Assembly: GCA_902536765.1 (NCBI GenBank)
Contig: CACAYM010000007.1
Coordinates: 1-45,961, forward strand
Source: an uncultured Pelagibacteraceae bacterium
GTDB taxonomy: Bacteria; Pseudomonadota; Alphaproteobacteria; Pelagibacterales; Pelagibacteraceae
Reading direction: 5' to 3'
Length of the DNA: 45,961 nucleotides
Part shown: piece by piece, positions 9,171 through 17,930 of the stretch
How the letters are laid out: each line of letters begins with the position of its first letter
Position numbering within the stretch: the first letter of the stretch is position 1
Position numbers and translations under genes: made by a program
The notes under the pieces: model-generated
Database searches by the model: none
Seen by the model: only the letters and a program-made list of their open reading frames with translations
Told to the model about the DNA's origin: nothing

Positions 9171-9971
9171 ATGAACGAACCAAGAAAAAAATTTAAAATT
9201 GTAACAGATAAAAGTGCAAGGGTAATTTTACCTAATACATTAACACTTATTGGCGTATGTATTGGGTTAACTTCAATTAACTTTGCTCTAAATCAAAACT
9301 TTAAACTTGCAATAGTAGCTATTGTGTGTGCTGCAATAATTGACGGCTTAGATGGAAGAATTGCAAGATTAATAAAAGGAACTTCTAAGGTCGGTAAAGA
9401 ACTAGATTCGCTAACAGATATTATAAGTTTTGGTGTTGCGCCCGCATTTATAATGTATTTTTGGTCGCTAAATGCTCTGGGAAAAATTGGTTGGTTGATT
9501 TCTTTAATTTATGTTGTGTGCGTTGCTTTAAGATTAGCTAGGTTTAACGTCAATACTGGTGGAGAACCATCATGGAGAGATAATTTTTTTCAAGGCGTTC
9601 CATCACCTGCAGGAGGTATTTTAGTGCTGAGCCCTCTTGTTTATGAACAAAGTGGATTAAACATATTTAATTACAATATAGAATTAATAACACCAATTCT
9701 TTTTATAATTGTTTCGATCTTATTAATAAGCAAAATACCAACTTATTCATTCAAAAAAATTGTCGTTCCTAGAAGTACAACAATATTTTTACTTTTAGGT
9801 ATAGTTTTACTTTTTGGACTTTTATTAATATTCCCATTCAATGTAATTGCAATAGGTTCTTTGATTTATCTTTTAGCTATTCCATTCAGCATTTTTCATT
9901 ATCAAAAATTGAAAAAAGGTTCATTGTCAAATAAAACATCTGCTGAAGACGAGCCTGAAGATATGTTATAG
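9171..9971 (+). CDS. pssA: CDP-diacylglycerol-serine O-phosphatidyltransferase
   Basis: An integral membrane enzyme joining CDP-diacylglycerol and serine to give phosphatidylserine. The CDP-alcohol phosphatidyltransferase signature is visible as DGLDGRIARLIKG followed by GKELDSLTD, supplying the catalytic aspartates. About eight hydrophobic segments follow, with an acidic, probably cytosolic tail. I start it at ATG 9171, one base after the psd stop; an in-frame TTG at 9156 would overlap psd by 14 bases and add only five residues. It acts immediately before Psd in phosphatidylethanolamine synthesis. Confidence 0.95.
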   Translation: MNEPRKKFKIVTDKSARVILPNTLTLIGVCIGLTSINFALNQNFKLAIVAIVCAAIIDGLDGRIARLIKGTSKVGKELDSLTDIISFGVAPAFIMYFWSLNALGKIGWLISLIYVVCVALRLARFNVNTGGEPSWRDNFFQGVPSPAGGILVLSPLVYEQSGLNIFNYNIELITPILFIIVSILLISKIPTYSFKKIVVPRSTTIFLLLGIVLLFGLLLIFPFNVIAIGSLIYLLAIPFSIFHYQKLKKGSLSNKTSAEDEPEDML

Positions 9972-10883
9972 ATGAAAAAAAATGTTATAGTTTCTTTAGC
10001 TGATTCAAATTATTTTAATCTGCTAAATGAACTAATAGACTCAATAAAACAATTCGATCAAAGTAATTCCGTAGCAATATGTATTTTAGATGCTGGTTTA
10101 GAGCAAGAGCAACTAAACGAACTTTCAGATAAAGTAGATGAAATAAAAAATGCTGAATGGGATATTCAAGTTTCATCAATTAAAGTAAAAGGAAAAGAGT
10201 GGTTGAAGAGTCAGGTTTCTAGGGCTTTTTTACCAAAATATTTTCCTAATTATGAAAAGTACCTTTGGATTGATTGCGATGCATGGGTAAATGATTGGAA
10301 TGCAATTGACCTATATTTTAAAGCATGTGAAAATGGTAAGCTAGGAATTACTCAAACAATAGGCCCAGGTTATAGGGTTACTTCTAAAGTAAATTGGCTT
10401 ATTGGAAAGATAGCAGTAATAAAATCACAAAATTTTAAACATGCTGTCAGTTCTAAAATAGGAATAGATAAAGCGAGAAAACTTGCTTTCGCTCCTCATG
10501 TAAATATCGGAGTTTTTTCTCTAGAGAAAAATTCAAGTAGTTGGAATACATGGCAAAAAAATTTAGAAACCACATTAAAATCAGGGAAAATATTTGGTTC
10601 CGAAGGTCTAGCAATTAATATGAGTATTTATATAGATAATGTTGCTACTGAATTTTTACCATTAAGCTGTAATTGGATTGCAAGCAACCTTCTACCTAAA
10701 TTTGATGTAGGTAGAGACACATTCGTAGAACCTTTTCTACCAAATAGCAAAATTGGAATAATGCATCTTGCAGCAGGTATTTGGGATAATAAAAAAGACA
10801 TGAGAATTGATAGTTCAGTAAAAATTCAAATTCAAACTTTAGAAAATAAAACTATTTTAAAAAGCTTAAGGTTTGGTCATTAA
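9972..10883 (+). CDS. Glycosyltransferase-like protein with DxD motif (GT-A fold, GT8-like)
   Basis: This 303-residue soluble-looking protein starts with a beta strand and loop typical of nucleotide-sugar enzymes (NVIVSLADSNYFNLLNELI). It has YLWIDCDAWVNDWNAIDLY near residue 96, in which DCD fits the metal-binding DxD of GT-A glycosyltransferases such as GT8. Later features include HVNIGVFSL near residue 177 and IMHLAAGIWD near residue 262. Sugar donor and acceptor cannot be told. It begins at the base after the pssA stop and ends directly at the rlmE start, so it is co-transcribed with phospholipid genes. A role in glycolipid or surface glycan synthesis is possible; this is inference from context. 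Confidence 0.65.
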   Translation: MKKNVIVSLADSNYFNLLNELIDSIKQFDQSNSVAICILDAGLEQEQLNELSDKVDEIKNAEWDIQVSSIKVKGKEWLKSQVSRAFLPKYFPNYEKYLWIDCDAWVNDWNAIDLYFKACENGKLGITQTIGPGYRVTSKVNWLIGKIAVIKSQNFKHAVSSKIGIDKARKLAFAPHVNIGVFSLEKNSSSWNTWQKNLETTLKSGKIFGSEGLAINMSIYIDNVATEFLPLSCNWIASNLLPKFDVGRDTFVEPFLPNSKIGIMHLAAGIWDNKKDMRIDSSVKIQIQTLENKTILKSLRFGH

Positions 10884-11495
10884 TTGAAAAAAAATAAAAT
10901 TTCAAAAAATTGGATTAATAAACAGCGTAGAGATATCTATGTACGAAAATCTAAAATAGAAGGTTATCGTTCAAGAGCAATTTATAAACTAAAAGAAATT
11001 GACGAAAAATTTAAAATATTAAAAGAAGTCTATACAGCTATAGATTTAGGAGCAGCGCCAGGAAGTTGGTCTCAATATCTTTCAAAAAATATCCAAAATG
11101 GAAAAATTTTAGCAATAGATTTATTAGAATTTCAAAAGATCAATAAAGTTCACCAATTAATTGGTGATTTTTCCGAGGAAATATATAAGCAAAAAATTAA
11201 AGAATATTTCAATAAAAAAGTAGACCTAGTTGTTTCTGATATGGCAGTAAACACTACTGGAAATAAGAATCTTGACTCTATTGTAACAGGAGAACTTTGT
11301 ATGGATGCAATGAGTTTCGCAAAAAACCAATTAAATCAGAGGGGGAAATTTATTTCAAAGTTATTTATGGGCACAAGTTTTAATGAAATTATTTCTGAAG
11401 CTAAACAAATATTCAAAGAAGTAAGAGTTTTTAAACCACAATCTAGCAGAAAAGACTCAAAGGAAAATTTTATAATTTGTAAAATTTTACGTTAA
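10884..11495 (+). CDS. rlmE: 23S rRNA 2'-O-ribose methyltransferase (RrmJ/FtsJ)
   Basis: A 203-residue SAM-dependent enzyme that methylates the ribose of U2552 in the 23S A-loop late in 50S assembly. It shows RSRAIYKLKEIDEKF near residue 29, the SAM motif DLGAAPGSWSQYL near residue 54, VVSDMAVNTTGN near residue 115 and FISKLFMG near residue 152. The catalytic Lys-Asp-Lys set appears intact. Translation most likely starts at TTG 10884, immediately after the upstream stop (TAATTG). Its length is close to that of E. coli RrmJ. Confidence 0.93.
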   Translation: MKKNKISKNWINKQRRDIYVRKSKIEGYRSRAIYKLKEIDEKFKILKEVYTAIDLGAAPGSWSQYLSKNIQNGKILAIDLLEFQKINKVHQLIGDFSEEIYKQKIKEYFNKKVDLVVSDMAVNTTGNKNLDSIVTGELCMDAMSFAKNQLNQRGKFISKLFMGTSFNEIISEAKQIFKEVRVFKPQSSRKDSKENFIICKILR

Positions 11496-11534
11496 GTCCT
11501 CTTTTATTTTTTTAAGAATCGTATATATAGGATT

Positions 11535-12611
11535 ATGGATCCTATTAAAGAAGCACTTACTTTCGATGATGTTACTCTAGCCCCCAGGTACTCAGAAGTT
11601 CTACCATCGCAGGTTGACACTTCTACTTACTTAAGAAACGATTATAAGATTAATATTCCTTTATTGTCCTCAGCAATGGATACTGTAACAGAATCTAAGA
11701 TGGCCGTAGCTTTAGCTAAAGCAGGTGGAATTGGAGTAATACATAGAAATTTTACAATTGATAAACAGATTAAGGAAATTAGAAAAGTTAAATCTAAAAA
11801 TCTTAAAGTTGGGGCTGCAGTTGGTGCTGGAGATTTAGAATCAAAAAGAGCCTTAGCAATAATTAAAGAAAAAATTGATTTAATTGTTGTTGATACTGCT
11901 CATGGACATACCAAAAAAGTTAAACAAATAATTAAAACAATTAAAAAATACAAACATAAAAAAACATTATTATGCGCAGGTAATATTGCTACTGCTGAAG
12001 CTGCAAACTTTTTGGCAAATCTTGGTGTGGATTTAATTAAAATTGGGATTGGTCCAGGCTCAATTTGTACAACTCGACTTGTGGCAGGCATAGGTGTTCC
12101 CCAATTAAGTGCAATTATCAATGTGAAAAAAGGTTTAAAAAATAAAAAAGTAAAAATTATTGCTGATGGAGGTATAAAATTTTCAGGTGATATAGCTAAA
12201 GCACTAGCAGCTGGTGCTGATGCGGTAATGATCGGTTCACTTTTTGCTGGTACAAATGAGGCACCAGGGAAAATTCTAAAAAAAAATGGTAAAACTTATA
12301 AAGTTTTTAGAGGCATGGGCTCAATAGGAGCAATGAACAAGGGTTCAGCTGATAGATATTTTCAATTAAAGCAAAAAGATAAATCTAAATATGTCCCAGA
12401 AGGGGTTGAGGGTTTTGTTAAATATAAAGGTCCAGTAGATAAAATAATTTTTAAACTAATTGGAGGACTAAAATCTTCAATGGGATATCTTGGATCTAAA
12501 AAAGTTTTAAATCTAAGAAATAAACCTAAATTTGTAAAAATTACAAAGGCAGGATTTTATGAAAGTATGGTACATAATATAGATGAAATTAAAAAAGATG
12601 AAAAATATTAG
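11535..12611 (+). CDS. guaB: IMP dehydrogenase lacking the CBS (Bateman) domain
   Basis: Converts IMP to XMP with NAD, the committed step to GMP. At 358 residues it is far shorter than canonical IMPDH (about 490). The sequence passes directly from HRNFTIDKQIKEIRKVKS to NLKVGAAVG near residue 95, where the two CBS modules normally sit. The barrel is complete: LTFDDVTLAPRYS, the catalytic loop GPGSICTTRLVAGIGVPQ with Cys178, ADGGIKFSGDIAKALAAGADAVMIGS, the flap RGMGSIGAMNKGSADRYF, and VPEGVEG. GMP reductase is an alternative for short proteins, but the flap and placement before guaA favour IMPDH. Loss of CBS implies loss of nucleotide allostery. Confidence 0.93.
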   Translation: MDPIKEALTFDDVTLAPRYSEVLPSQVDTSTYLRNDYKINIPLLSSAMDTVTESKMAVALAKAGGIGVIHRNFTIDKQIKEIRKVKSKNLKVGAAVGAGDLESKRALAIIKEKIDLIVVDTAHGHTKKVKQIIKTIKKYKHKKTLLCAGNIATAEAANFLANLGVDLIKIGIGPGSICTTRLVAGIGVPQLSAIINVKKGLKNKKVKIIADGGIKFSGDIAKALAAGADAVMIGSLFAGTNEAPGKILKKNGKTYKVFRGMGSIGAMNKGSADRYFQLKQKDKSKYVPEGVEGFVKYKGPVDKIIFKLIGGLKSSMGYLGSKKVLNLRNKPKFVKITKAGFYESMVHNIDEIKKDEKY

Positions 12612-13044
12612 TTCTAAAATATTTAGTCTATTGATGACGATTATTGCTATTTTTTTTATAAGCAATCACTCTTTATCTGAAAATTTCTTTAATGAAGCTA
12701 AACAGAAATTTGATCAAAAAAAATATGAGGATTCTAAATTTTTATTTCAAAGAAATATTGTTTTTAATCCAAAAGATGCAGAATCTTATTTATTTTTAGC
12801 AAAAATTTATAAAAATGAAGAAAATGAAAAAGAGGAAATTAAGAATTTAAATACTACTTTATTATTAGATCCTAAAAATGAGGAAGCAATGCATCTATTA
12901 ATTAACTATGAGCTTAAAAAATCGAATTATTCTAAAGTAAAAGAACTTAAAGAAAATTTTTCCTCAATTTGTAAAAATCTTTGTAAAAAATTAGAAAATA
13001 TTGAAAAATCGTTAGCAGACATTGAACCAAAAAATGGATCTTAA
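12598..13044 (+). CDS. Small exported TPR-like protein between guaB and guaA
   Basis: A protein of about 148 residues with an N-terminal signal sequence (hydrophobic [17 protein letters not shown]) and TPR-type helices: [22 protein letters not shown], then [21 protein letters not shown] and [26 protein letters not shown] repeats. Two cysteines sit close together near the C-terminus (CKNLC). No enzyme motif is visible; a periplasmic scaffold role is likely for this fold. I prefer ATG 12598, overlapping the guaB stop by 14 bases; another ATG is at 12583. Its 3' end overlaps the guaA start by 11 bases, so it is embedded in a guanine-nucleotide operon with no obvious functional link. Confidence 0.7.
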   Translation: MKNISSKIFSLLMTIIAIFFISNHSLSENFFNEAKQKFDQKKYEDSKFLFQRNIVFNPKDAESYLFLAKIYKNEENEKEEIKNLNTTLLLDPKNEEAMHLLINYELKKSNYSKVKELKENFSSICKNLCKKLENIEKSLADIEPKNGS

Positions 13045-14596
13045 CAATAATTTAAATAAGATTTTAATTATTGATTTTGGTTCACAATTTACACAACTTA
13101 TAGCTAGAAGAATTAGAGAACTAGGCGTTTATTCAGAGATAATTAGCCATAAAAAAATGAATTCGAAACTAAATAAATCTAAAATAAAGGGAATAATTTT
13201 ATCTGGTGGTCCATTAAATGTTTACCAATCTAAAAAAGTAAAGTTCAGACGAGAATTATTTGAATGGAGTCTTCCAATATTAGGAATTTGCTTTGGTCAT
13301 CAAGTAATATCTAAAGAATTAGGGGGGAAAGTCAAAAAAGCAAAACACAGAGAATTTGGTTTAGCAAAACTAAAGAGAATAAATAAAAGTAAGCTAACCC
13401 AAAACTTTTTCAATCAAAACGGTTTAAACAAAGTTTGGATGAGCCACGCAGATGAAGTAACAAAGTTAGCAAAAGGGTTTAAAGTTATCGCAAAAACTGA
13501 AACCTCAAAATTTTCAATTATTGAAAATTCTAATAAAAAACTTTATGGAATACAATTTCATCCAGAAGTAACCCATACAGAAAGAGGGAAAATAATATTA
13601 AAAAACTTTATTTTTAAAATCTGTAAAACAAAAAAAAACTGGTCTTCTAAAAATCAAAAAAAAATCCTTGTAGAAGATGTGAAAAGAATTGTGAGTAATT
13701 CCAAAGTAATATGTGCTCTTTCTGGAGGCGTAGATAGTAGCGTTGTTGCAAAGTTGATCCATAATGCAATAGGAAAAAAACTGACGTGTATTTTTGTAAA
13801 TACTGGTTTATTAAGAAAGAATGAAGAAATCCAAGTCGTTAAAACTTTTAGACGTAAATTTAAGATAAATCTTATTTATGTAGATGCTAAAAATCTTTTT
13901 TTAAGGAAACTAAGTAAAGTTTCTGATCCAGAAAAGAAAAGAAAAATAATTGGAAATTTATTTATTAAAATATTTGAGAGATATGCAAAAAAAATTAAAA
14001 ACGTTAAATATTTAGCACAGGGGACGCTATACCCAGATTTAATTGAAAGTAAGTCAGTAACAGGAAGCCAGACATCTAAAATCAAATCTCACCATAATGT
14101 TGGAGGCTTGCCAAAAAAAATGAAATTAAAATTAGTTGAGCCATTGAAACTATTATTTAAAGATGAAGTTAGAAAATTAGGTTTAGAGCTTAAATTGTCA
14201 AAAGAAATCGTATTGAGGCACCCTTTTCCAGGACCAGGATTAGCAATCCGCATGCCTGGAGAAATAACGAAAGATAAAATCAAGATTTTAAAGAATGCCG
14301 ATGATATTTTTATAAATTCACTAAAAAATTTCAAATTATATGACAAGATATGGCAAGCATACGCTGCTTTGTTGCCGGTTAAGACTGTTGGAGTTATGGG
14401 AGATAATAGGACTTATGAATATATATGTTTGTTAAGAGCAATTACTTCAGAAGATGGAATGACTGCCGATACCTTTGATTTTAACAAAGAATTTATGCAG
14501 ATTGTTTCAAATAAAATAATTAATGATATTAAAGGTATAAATAGAGTTGTTTATGACATAACATCTAAACCACCAAGCACCATAGAGTTGGAGTGA
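13034..14596 (+). CDS. guaA: GMP synthase (glutamine-hydrolysing)
   Basis: About 520 residues, catalysing XMP + ATP + Gln to GMP. The N-terminal class I amidotransferase domain has [16 protein letters not shown] with the nucleophile Cys86, and the FHPEVTHTE His-Glu pair. The ATP pyrophosphatase domain has the P-loop [12 protein letters not shown] near residue 233. The C-terminal dimerisation domain has [12 protein letters not shown] and ends in the conserved [17 protein letters not shown] tail ([10 protein letters not shown] in many species). ATG 13034 gives the normal N-terminus; an upstream TTG at 13022 would add four residues. With guaB upstream, the two steps of GMP synthesis are co-transcribed. 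The stop overlaps panB. Confidence 0.97.
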   Translation: MDLNNNLNKILIIDFGSQFTQLIARRIRELGVYSEIISHKKMNSKLNKSKIKGIILSGGPLNVYQSKKVKFRRELFEWSLPILGICFGHQVISKELGGKVKKAKHREFGLAKLKRINKSKLTQNFFNQNGLNKVWMSHADEVTKLAKGFKVIAKTETSKFSIIENSNKKLYGIQFHPEVTHTERGKIILKNFIFKICKTKKNWSSKNQKKILVEDVKRIVSNSKVICALSGGVDSSVVAKLIHNAIGKKLTCIFVNTGLLRKNEEIQVVKTFRRKFKINLIYVDAKNLFLRKLSKVSDPEKKRKIIGNLFIKIFERYAKKIKNVKYLAQGTLYPDLIESKSVTGSQTSKIKSHHNVGGLPKKMKLKLVEPLKLLFKDEVRKLGLELKLSKEIVLRHPFPGPGLAIRMPGEITKDKIKILKNADDIFINSLKNFKLYDKIWQAYAALLPVKTVGVMGDNRTYEYICLLRAITSEDGMTADTFDFNKEFMQIVSNKIINDIKGINRVVYDITSKPPSTIELE

Positions 14597-15372
14597 TGAA
14601 TAACAAAATTAAAAAAATTATAAACAAAAAAAATAAATCTAAAATCGTGTGTCTTACCGCGTACTCAAAAAATATTGCAGAAATATTAGACAACCACGCA
14701 GATGTTGTTCTGGTTGGAGACTCTTTAGGGTCAGTGCTTTACAATTATAATACAACAAGAAAAGTTAATCTTAAAATGATGTTAGAGCACACAAAAAGTG
14801 TAAGGATGGGTGTAAAAAAAAGTCTTCTCGTAATTGATATGCCTTATAACACATATAGAAATAAATCTGAGGCGCTCAAAAATTCAAAGCTTGCTATGAA
14901 ACAAACAAAGTGTGACGCAGTTAAAGTAGAAGGTGGAGTTAGAGTACAACATATAGTTCGTCATCTAGTAAAAAATAAAATTCCTGTAATGGGCCACATT
15001 GGGCTAACACCACAGACTATTAAAGGTAAATTTAAATCAGTAGGTAAAACTGAAAAAGAGAGAAATAAACTATTAAAAGATGCTCAAGTTTTGGAGAAAA
15101 GTGGAGTGTTTGGAATAGTTTTAGAATGTACTTATAGTGATATCTCAAAAAAAATTACTAAATTATTAAAAATTCCAACTATAGGTATCGGAGCTTCTGT
15201 TCATTGTGATGGGCAAGTTTTAGTAACGGATGATGTTTTAGGTTTAACAGATGCTAAAATCAAGTTTGTTAAAAAATATGTAAATATAAAAAAAATTATA
15301 AATGCAGCAGTGTCAAAATTTAAATCTGAGGTTAAATCAAAAAAATATCCTACAAAAAAATATTCTTATTAG
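14596..15372 (+). CDS. panB: 3-methyl-2-oxobutanoate hydroxymethyltransferase
   Basis: The first pantothenate-pathway enzyme transfers a hydroxymethyl group from 5,10-methylene-tetrahydrofolate to 2-oxoisovalerate, giving ketopantoate. Motifs: CLTAYSKNIAEILD near residue 20; VLVGDSLGSV near residue 41; VIDMPYNTY near residue 82; VKVEGG near residue 115; GHIGLTPQ near residue 136; LECTYSDISKKI near residue 178; and IGIGASVHCDGQVLVTDDVLGL near residue 199. The metal- and substrate-binding Asp, Glu and His positions look retained. ATG 14596 overlaps the guaA stop (TGATG); a GTG three bases upstream is possible. panC is not adjacent. Its 3' end overlaps the convergent TerC gene by 4 bases. Confidence 0.93.
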   Translation: MNNKIKKIINKKNKSKIVCLTAYSKNIAEILDNHADVVLVGDSLGSVLYNYNTTRKVNLKMMLEHTKSVRMGVKKSLLVIDMPYNTYRNKSEALKNSKLAMKQTKCDAVKVEGGVRVQHIVRHLVKNKIPVMGHIGLTPQTIKGKFKSVGKTEKERNKLLKDAQVLEKSGVFGIVLECTYSDISKKITKLLKIPTIGIGASVHCDGQVLVTDDVLGLTDAKIKFVKKYVNIKKIINAAVSKFKSEVKSKKYPTKKYSY

Positions 15373-15980
15373 AAATATTTTTTAAAGTTTTCATTGATCG
15401 ATAATATTTCTAAATCCACTAATCCGCCTATAACAAGTTGAAGGGCAACTAACAAAATAAAACCTAAACCCACGTAAGCAATCCATAAATGTTTCTGAAT
15501 ATAATTAGCAAGAACGGTAGCAAGAGCACCAGTTAAGATTACAGATAAAACTAATCCAAATATCATAAAGCCAAAATGCCCTTTAGATGCACCAACCACA
15601 CCAATAACGTTATCAAAACTAATTGTTATATCCGCAAATAAAACTTTATACACGCTTTGAATATAAGACGGTTCTTTTGATTTTTTTGTTGGTGATTTAA
15701 TTTTTTTTATTTCAAATAAGTCTTTTTTAAGATCATAAACAATCCAAATTAACAATAAACCACCAAGAATTTTAATAAAGTAAAATTTAAACAAATATGT
15801 TGCGAATAAAGCAAACACTACCTTGAATACTAATGCTCCAGCAACACCCCAAAGTATTATTTGTTTTCTATTTTTTGGTACAAAGTTAGCAGCAATTAAT
15901 CCTATTATTATTGCATTATCTGCAGCTAAAATTATATCAATAAAAATAATTTGTGTTAATATTACAATTTCTTCAATCAA
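15369..15980 (-). CDS. TerC / YjbE-family integral membrane protein
   Basis: A 203-residue protein with about six to seven membrane segments. The acidic intramembrane motifs typical of TerC are present: IDIILAADNAIIIG near residue 14 and FADITISFDNVIGVVG near residue 114. TerC relatives are linked to metal-ion efflux, notably manganese (Alx/YjbE/MeeF-type work), so export of Mn or another divalent cation is the best guess. A polar loop rich in Lys lies around residues 85-105. The apparent start is TTG at 15980. It is separate from the TPR genes upstream (51-base gap) and converges on panB. Confidence 0.85.
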   Translation of the reverse strand: MIEEIVILTQIIFIDIILAADNAIIIGLIAANFVPKNRKQIILWGVAGALVFKVVFALFATYLFKFYFIKILGGLLLIWIVYDLKKDLFEIKKIKSPTKKSKEPSYIQSVYKVLFADITISFDNVIGVVGASKGHFGFMIFGLVLSVILTGALATVLANYIQKHLWIAYVGLGFILLVALQLVIGGLVDLEILSINENFKKYF

Positions 15981-16031
15981 GGTGATCTAAATTTTATAAA
16001 ATTAATATATTCCAATTTTTAGCTGGATTTA

Positions 16032-16568
16032 CTAATACTTTGAAATTCTTTTTCCGTCAATTATTTCTTTGAGTTGATCGTATTCTTTGCAATTGCAGCT
16101 TTCTAAAATAGTCAATTGCTCGATTGCTTTATCTTTTCTGTTTGTATTTAGATAAAGTTCACCTAGATATTGGTTTATTCTTTTATGGTTTGGCTTGATT
16201 TTTAAACCAGATAAATAATATTTTTCAGCTTCATCAAAATTACCTAATTTTCTGCTTGTAAATCCTAAATAATTAAGTGTATCTGCATTATTCGGCTTTT
16301 CTTTATTATACTCAAAAAATAATTTGAAAGCCCTTTCATATTTCTTCTCTGCTTTTGCTAAATTTTTTTCTGCTTTGGTTGTATTACCCTTTTTGAAAAA
16401 TTTGTCTGCTTTTTTTTCCCAATGTTTACCTGACAAAACTAGTTTATGACCCTGATCATACTTTGATATCTTTCCCTCGCCGCTGCTCCCACCAGAGTCC
16501 CCTGCAGAGTATGCTGATACGGTTAAAAGAAAAAATGCTATAATTAAAATATTTATTTTATTTAACAT
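16032..16568 (-). CDS. Exported TPR protein, paralogue A
   Basis: A 178-residue protein. The signal peptide (MLNKINILIIAFFLLTVSAYS) is followed by a Gly/Ser-rich linker, then helix pairs of TPR type: KNLAKAEKKYERAFKLFFEY, ADTLNYLGFTSRKLGNFDEAEKYYLSGL and KRINQYLGELYLNTNRKDKAIEQL. It ends with SCNCKEYDQLKEII. The CxCxEY ending is shared with the neighbour at 16644-17129, and the TPR order is the same, so the two are tandem paralogues. The conserved cysteine pair could bind a metal or heme or form a disulfide; no experiment is known to me. It lies downstream of pxpA and its sister gene on the same strand. Confidence 0.78.
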   Translation of the reverse strand: MLNKINILIIAFFLLTVSAYSAGDSGGSSGEGKISKYDQGHKLVLSGKHWEKKADKFFKKGNTTKAEKNLAKAEKKYERAFKLFFEYNKEKPNNADTLNYLGFTSRKLGNFDEAEKYYLSGLKIKPNHKRINQYLGELYLNTNRKDKAIEQLTILESCNCKEYDQLKEIIDGKRISKY

Positions 16569-16643
16569 GTTTGCAATATATGAATTAGAGTTTTTTAAAC
16601 AATAATCTTTTTAGCTAGGAGACAATTTTACACCGCAAAAAGT

Positions 16644-17129
16644 CTAATTTGTAAGCTTTTTTAAATTTTTATATTCTTCGCATCCACAATTCTTAAGAGA
16701 ATTTAGTACTTCTTTATAATCCCTAGTTCTACTTTGGTTTTTGTAAAAAACTCCCAAATTGTACTTAATACTATTATGCTGATCATTTAACTCTAAACCT
16801 AAAAGATAGTAAATTTCAGCATTCTCATTTAATCCTAATTTTGCACTGCATAAACCTAAATAATTTAGTATATCGGGATTTGCAGGATCCTCAGCATTAG
16901 CTTCTAATAAAAAATCTAATGCTTTTTCAAATTTAATTTTAGCCTTTTTAAATTTACCTTTTTTTTCAGTTTTCAGTGCTCTTTCTAACTCTTTATAACC
17001 AAGTTTGTAAGGCCCTGCTGGAGGAGGTCCTTCTCTACCTAGGTTTTCTTGTTTTCCCTCATATGCATAGGCTTTAAATAATATTGAAATTAAAAAAAAT
17101 AATAAAAAAAAGTAATTAAAATTTTTCAC
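16644..17129 (-). CDS. Exported TPR protein, paralogue B
   Basis: A 161-residue protein with a signal peptide (hydrophobic YFFLLFFLISILFKAYA), a Pro-rich stretch (GREGPPPAGPYK) and two to three TPR units (FKKAKIKFEKALDFLLEA, PDILNYLGLCSAKLGLNENAEIYYLLGLEL, SIKYNLGVFYKNQ). The C-terminus NCGCEEYKNLKKL carries the same CxCxEY motif as paralogue A. It starts inside the pxpA stop (ATGA), so the pair is translated from the 5-oxoprolinase subunit A message. Function is unknown; the coupling to pxpA may be only operon packing. Confidence 0.78.
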   Translation of the reverse strand: MKNFNYFFLLFFLISILFKAYAYEGKQENLGREGPPPAGPYKLGYKELERALKTEKKGKFKKAKIKFEKALDFLLEANAEDPANPDILNYLGLCSAKLGLNENAEIYYLLGLELNDQHNSIKYNLGVFYKNQSRTRDYKEVLNSLKNCGCEEYKNLKKLTN

Positions 17130-17902
17130 TGAGTAAATTTTTTCATTTTATTAAGAGGTATTAAATTTAAATTATTTATAGATAGTTCTTCTTTAATTAT
17201 TTTTGCTGTATTTAAAGAGTTTTCATTATCTCCATGAATACACACAGAATCAATTTCACAAGGAATTTGTTTACCTGAGTAACAATTTATGGCTTGGTTT
17301 TTGACCATAGATAAAATGTGTTTTTTAGCTATATTAGGATCTGTTATTAATGCATTTGGTTTTGTTCTAGAAACTAAATTACCATCATCTTCGTAATTTC
17401 TATCAGCAAAAATTTCACAAGCAATTCTCATATTTAATTTTTTTGCTGCTGTTTCCATTTTTGACCCGGTTGGAACAAGATATATCAATTCTTTGTTTAG
17501 TTTGTAAATTATATTAGCAAGTATGGTTGCTAAATTAATATCTTCACAAGCCATATTATTTAAAGCTCCATGTGGCTTGATATGAGTTACATTTTCATTA
17601 TGCTTCTCAGCTATACTTTGAAGAATTTCATATTGGTCTTTAATAAGTTTTTCAATTTCTGTATTAGAAATATCGAGTCTTTTTCTACCAAAATTTTCAG
17701 GATCATCAAAAGATGGGTGGGCACCAATGCTTACTCCATTTTTCTTAGAAATTAAAATAGTACTATCCATAGTTTCATAATCCCCAGCATGATAGCCACA
17801 CGCAATGTTTGCTGAATTAACAATTTCTAACAATTTTGGATCGTTAATGTTTGAATGATGTTTGGATTTTTCTCCTAAATCACAATTAATATTAATTTCC
17901 AT
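17126..17902 (-). CDS. pxpA: 5-oxoprolinase subunit A (LamB/YcsF family)
   Basis: Part of the bacterial ATP-dependent 5-oxoprolinase PxpABC, which opens pyroglutamate to glutamate. Diagnostic motifs: INCDLGE near the N-terminus, NIACGYHAGDYETM near residue 37, GAHPSFDDPENFGRK near residue 65, HIKPHGALNNM near residue 110, EIFADRNYEDDGNLVSRT near residue 178 and SVCIHGDNENSL near residue 230. I chose ATG 17902 because family members begin a few residues before NCDLGE; ATGs at 17911 and 17932 are alternatives, and a TATACT -10 element at 17923-17918 would put transcription start near 17911. It is divergent from pxpB/pxpC, an unusual split of the three-subunit locus. Confidence 0.94.
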   Translation of the reverse strand: MEININCDLGEKSKHHSNINDPKLLEIVNSANIACGYHAGDYETMDSTILISKKNGVSIGAHPSFDDPENFGRKRLDISNTEIEKLIKDQYEILQSIAEKHNENVTHIKPHGALNNMACEDINLATILANIIYKLNKELIYLVPTGSKMETAAKKLNMRIACEIFADRNYEDDGNLVSRTKPNALITDPNIAKKHILSMVKNQAINCYSGKQIPCEIDSVCIHGDNENSLNTAKIIKEELSINNLNLIPLNKMKKFTQ

Positions 17903-17917
17903 ACTATCCATTGTTAA

Positions 17918-17925
17918 AGTATAAC
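17918..17925. promoter_or_regulatory. Overlapping divergent -10 elements between pxpA and pxpB
   Basis: The 8 bases AGTATAAC hold TATAAC on the plus strand (17920-17925) and TATACT on the minus strand (17923-17918). With standard spacing, transcription would start near 17932 (pxpB ATG is 17931) and near 17911 (an in-frame pxpA ATG is 17911). Both messages would then be leaderless or nearly so. No strong -35 is visible on either side. Confidence 0.4.
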
Positions 17926-17930
17926 ATGTC

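Noticed and set aside
10884..15372. Horizontal transfer of the guaB-guaA-panB region
   Set aside because: Base composition and packing look the same as in the flanking genes, and no mobile element or tRNA border is visible.
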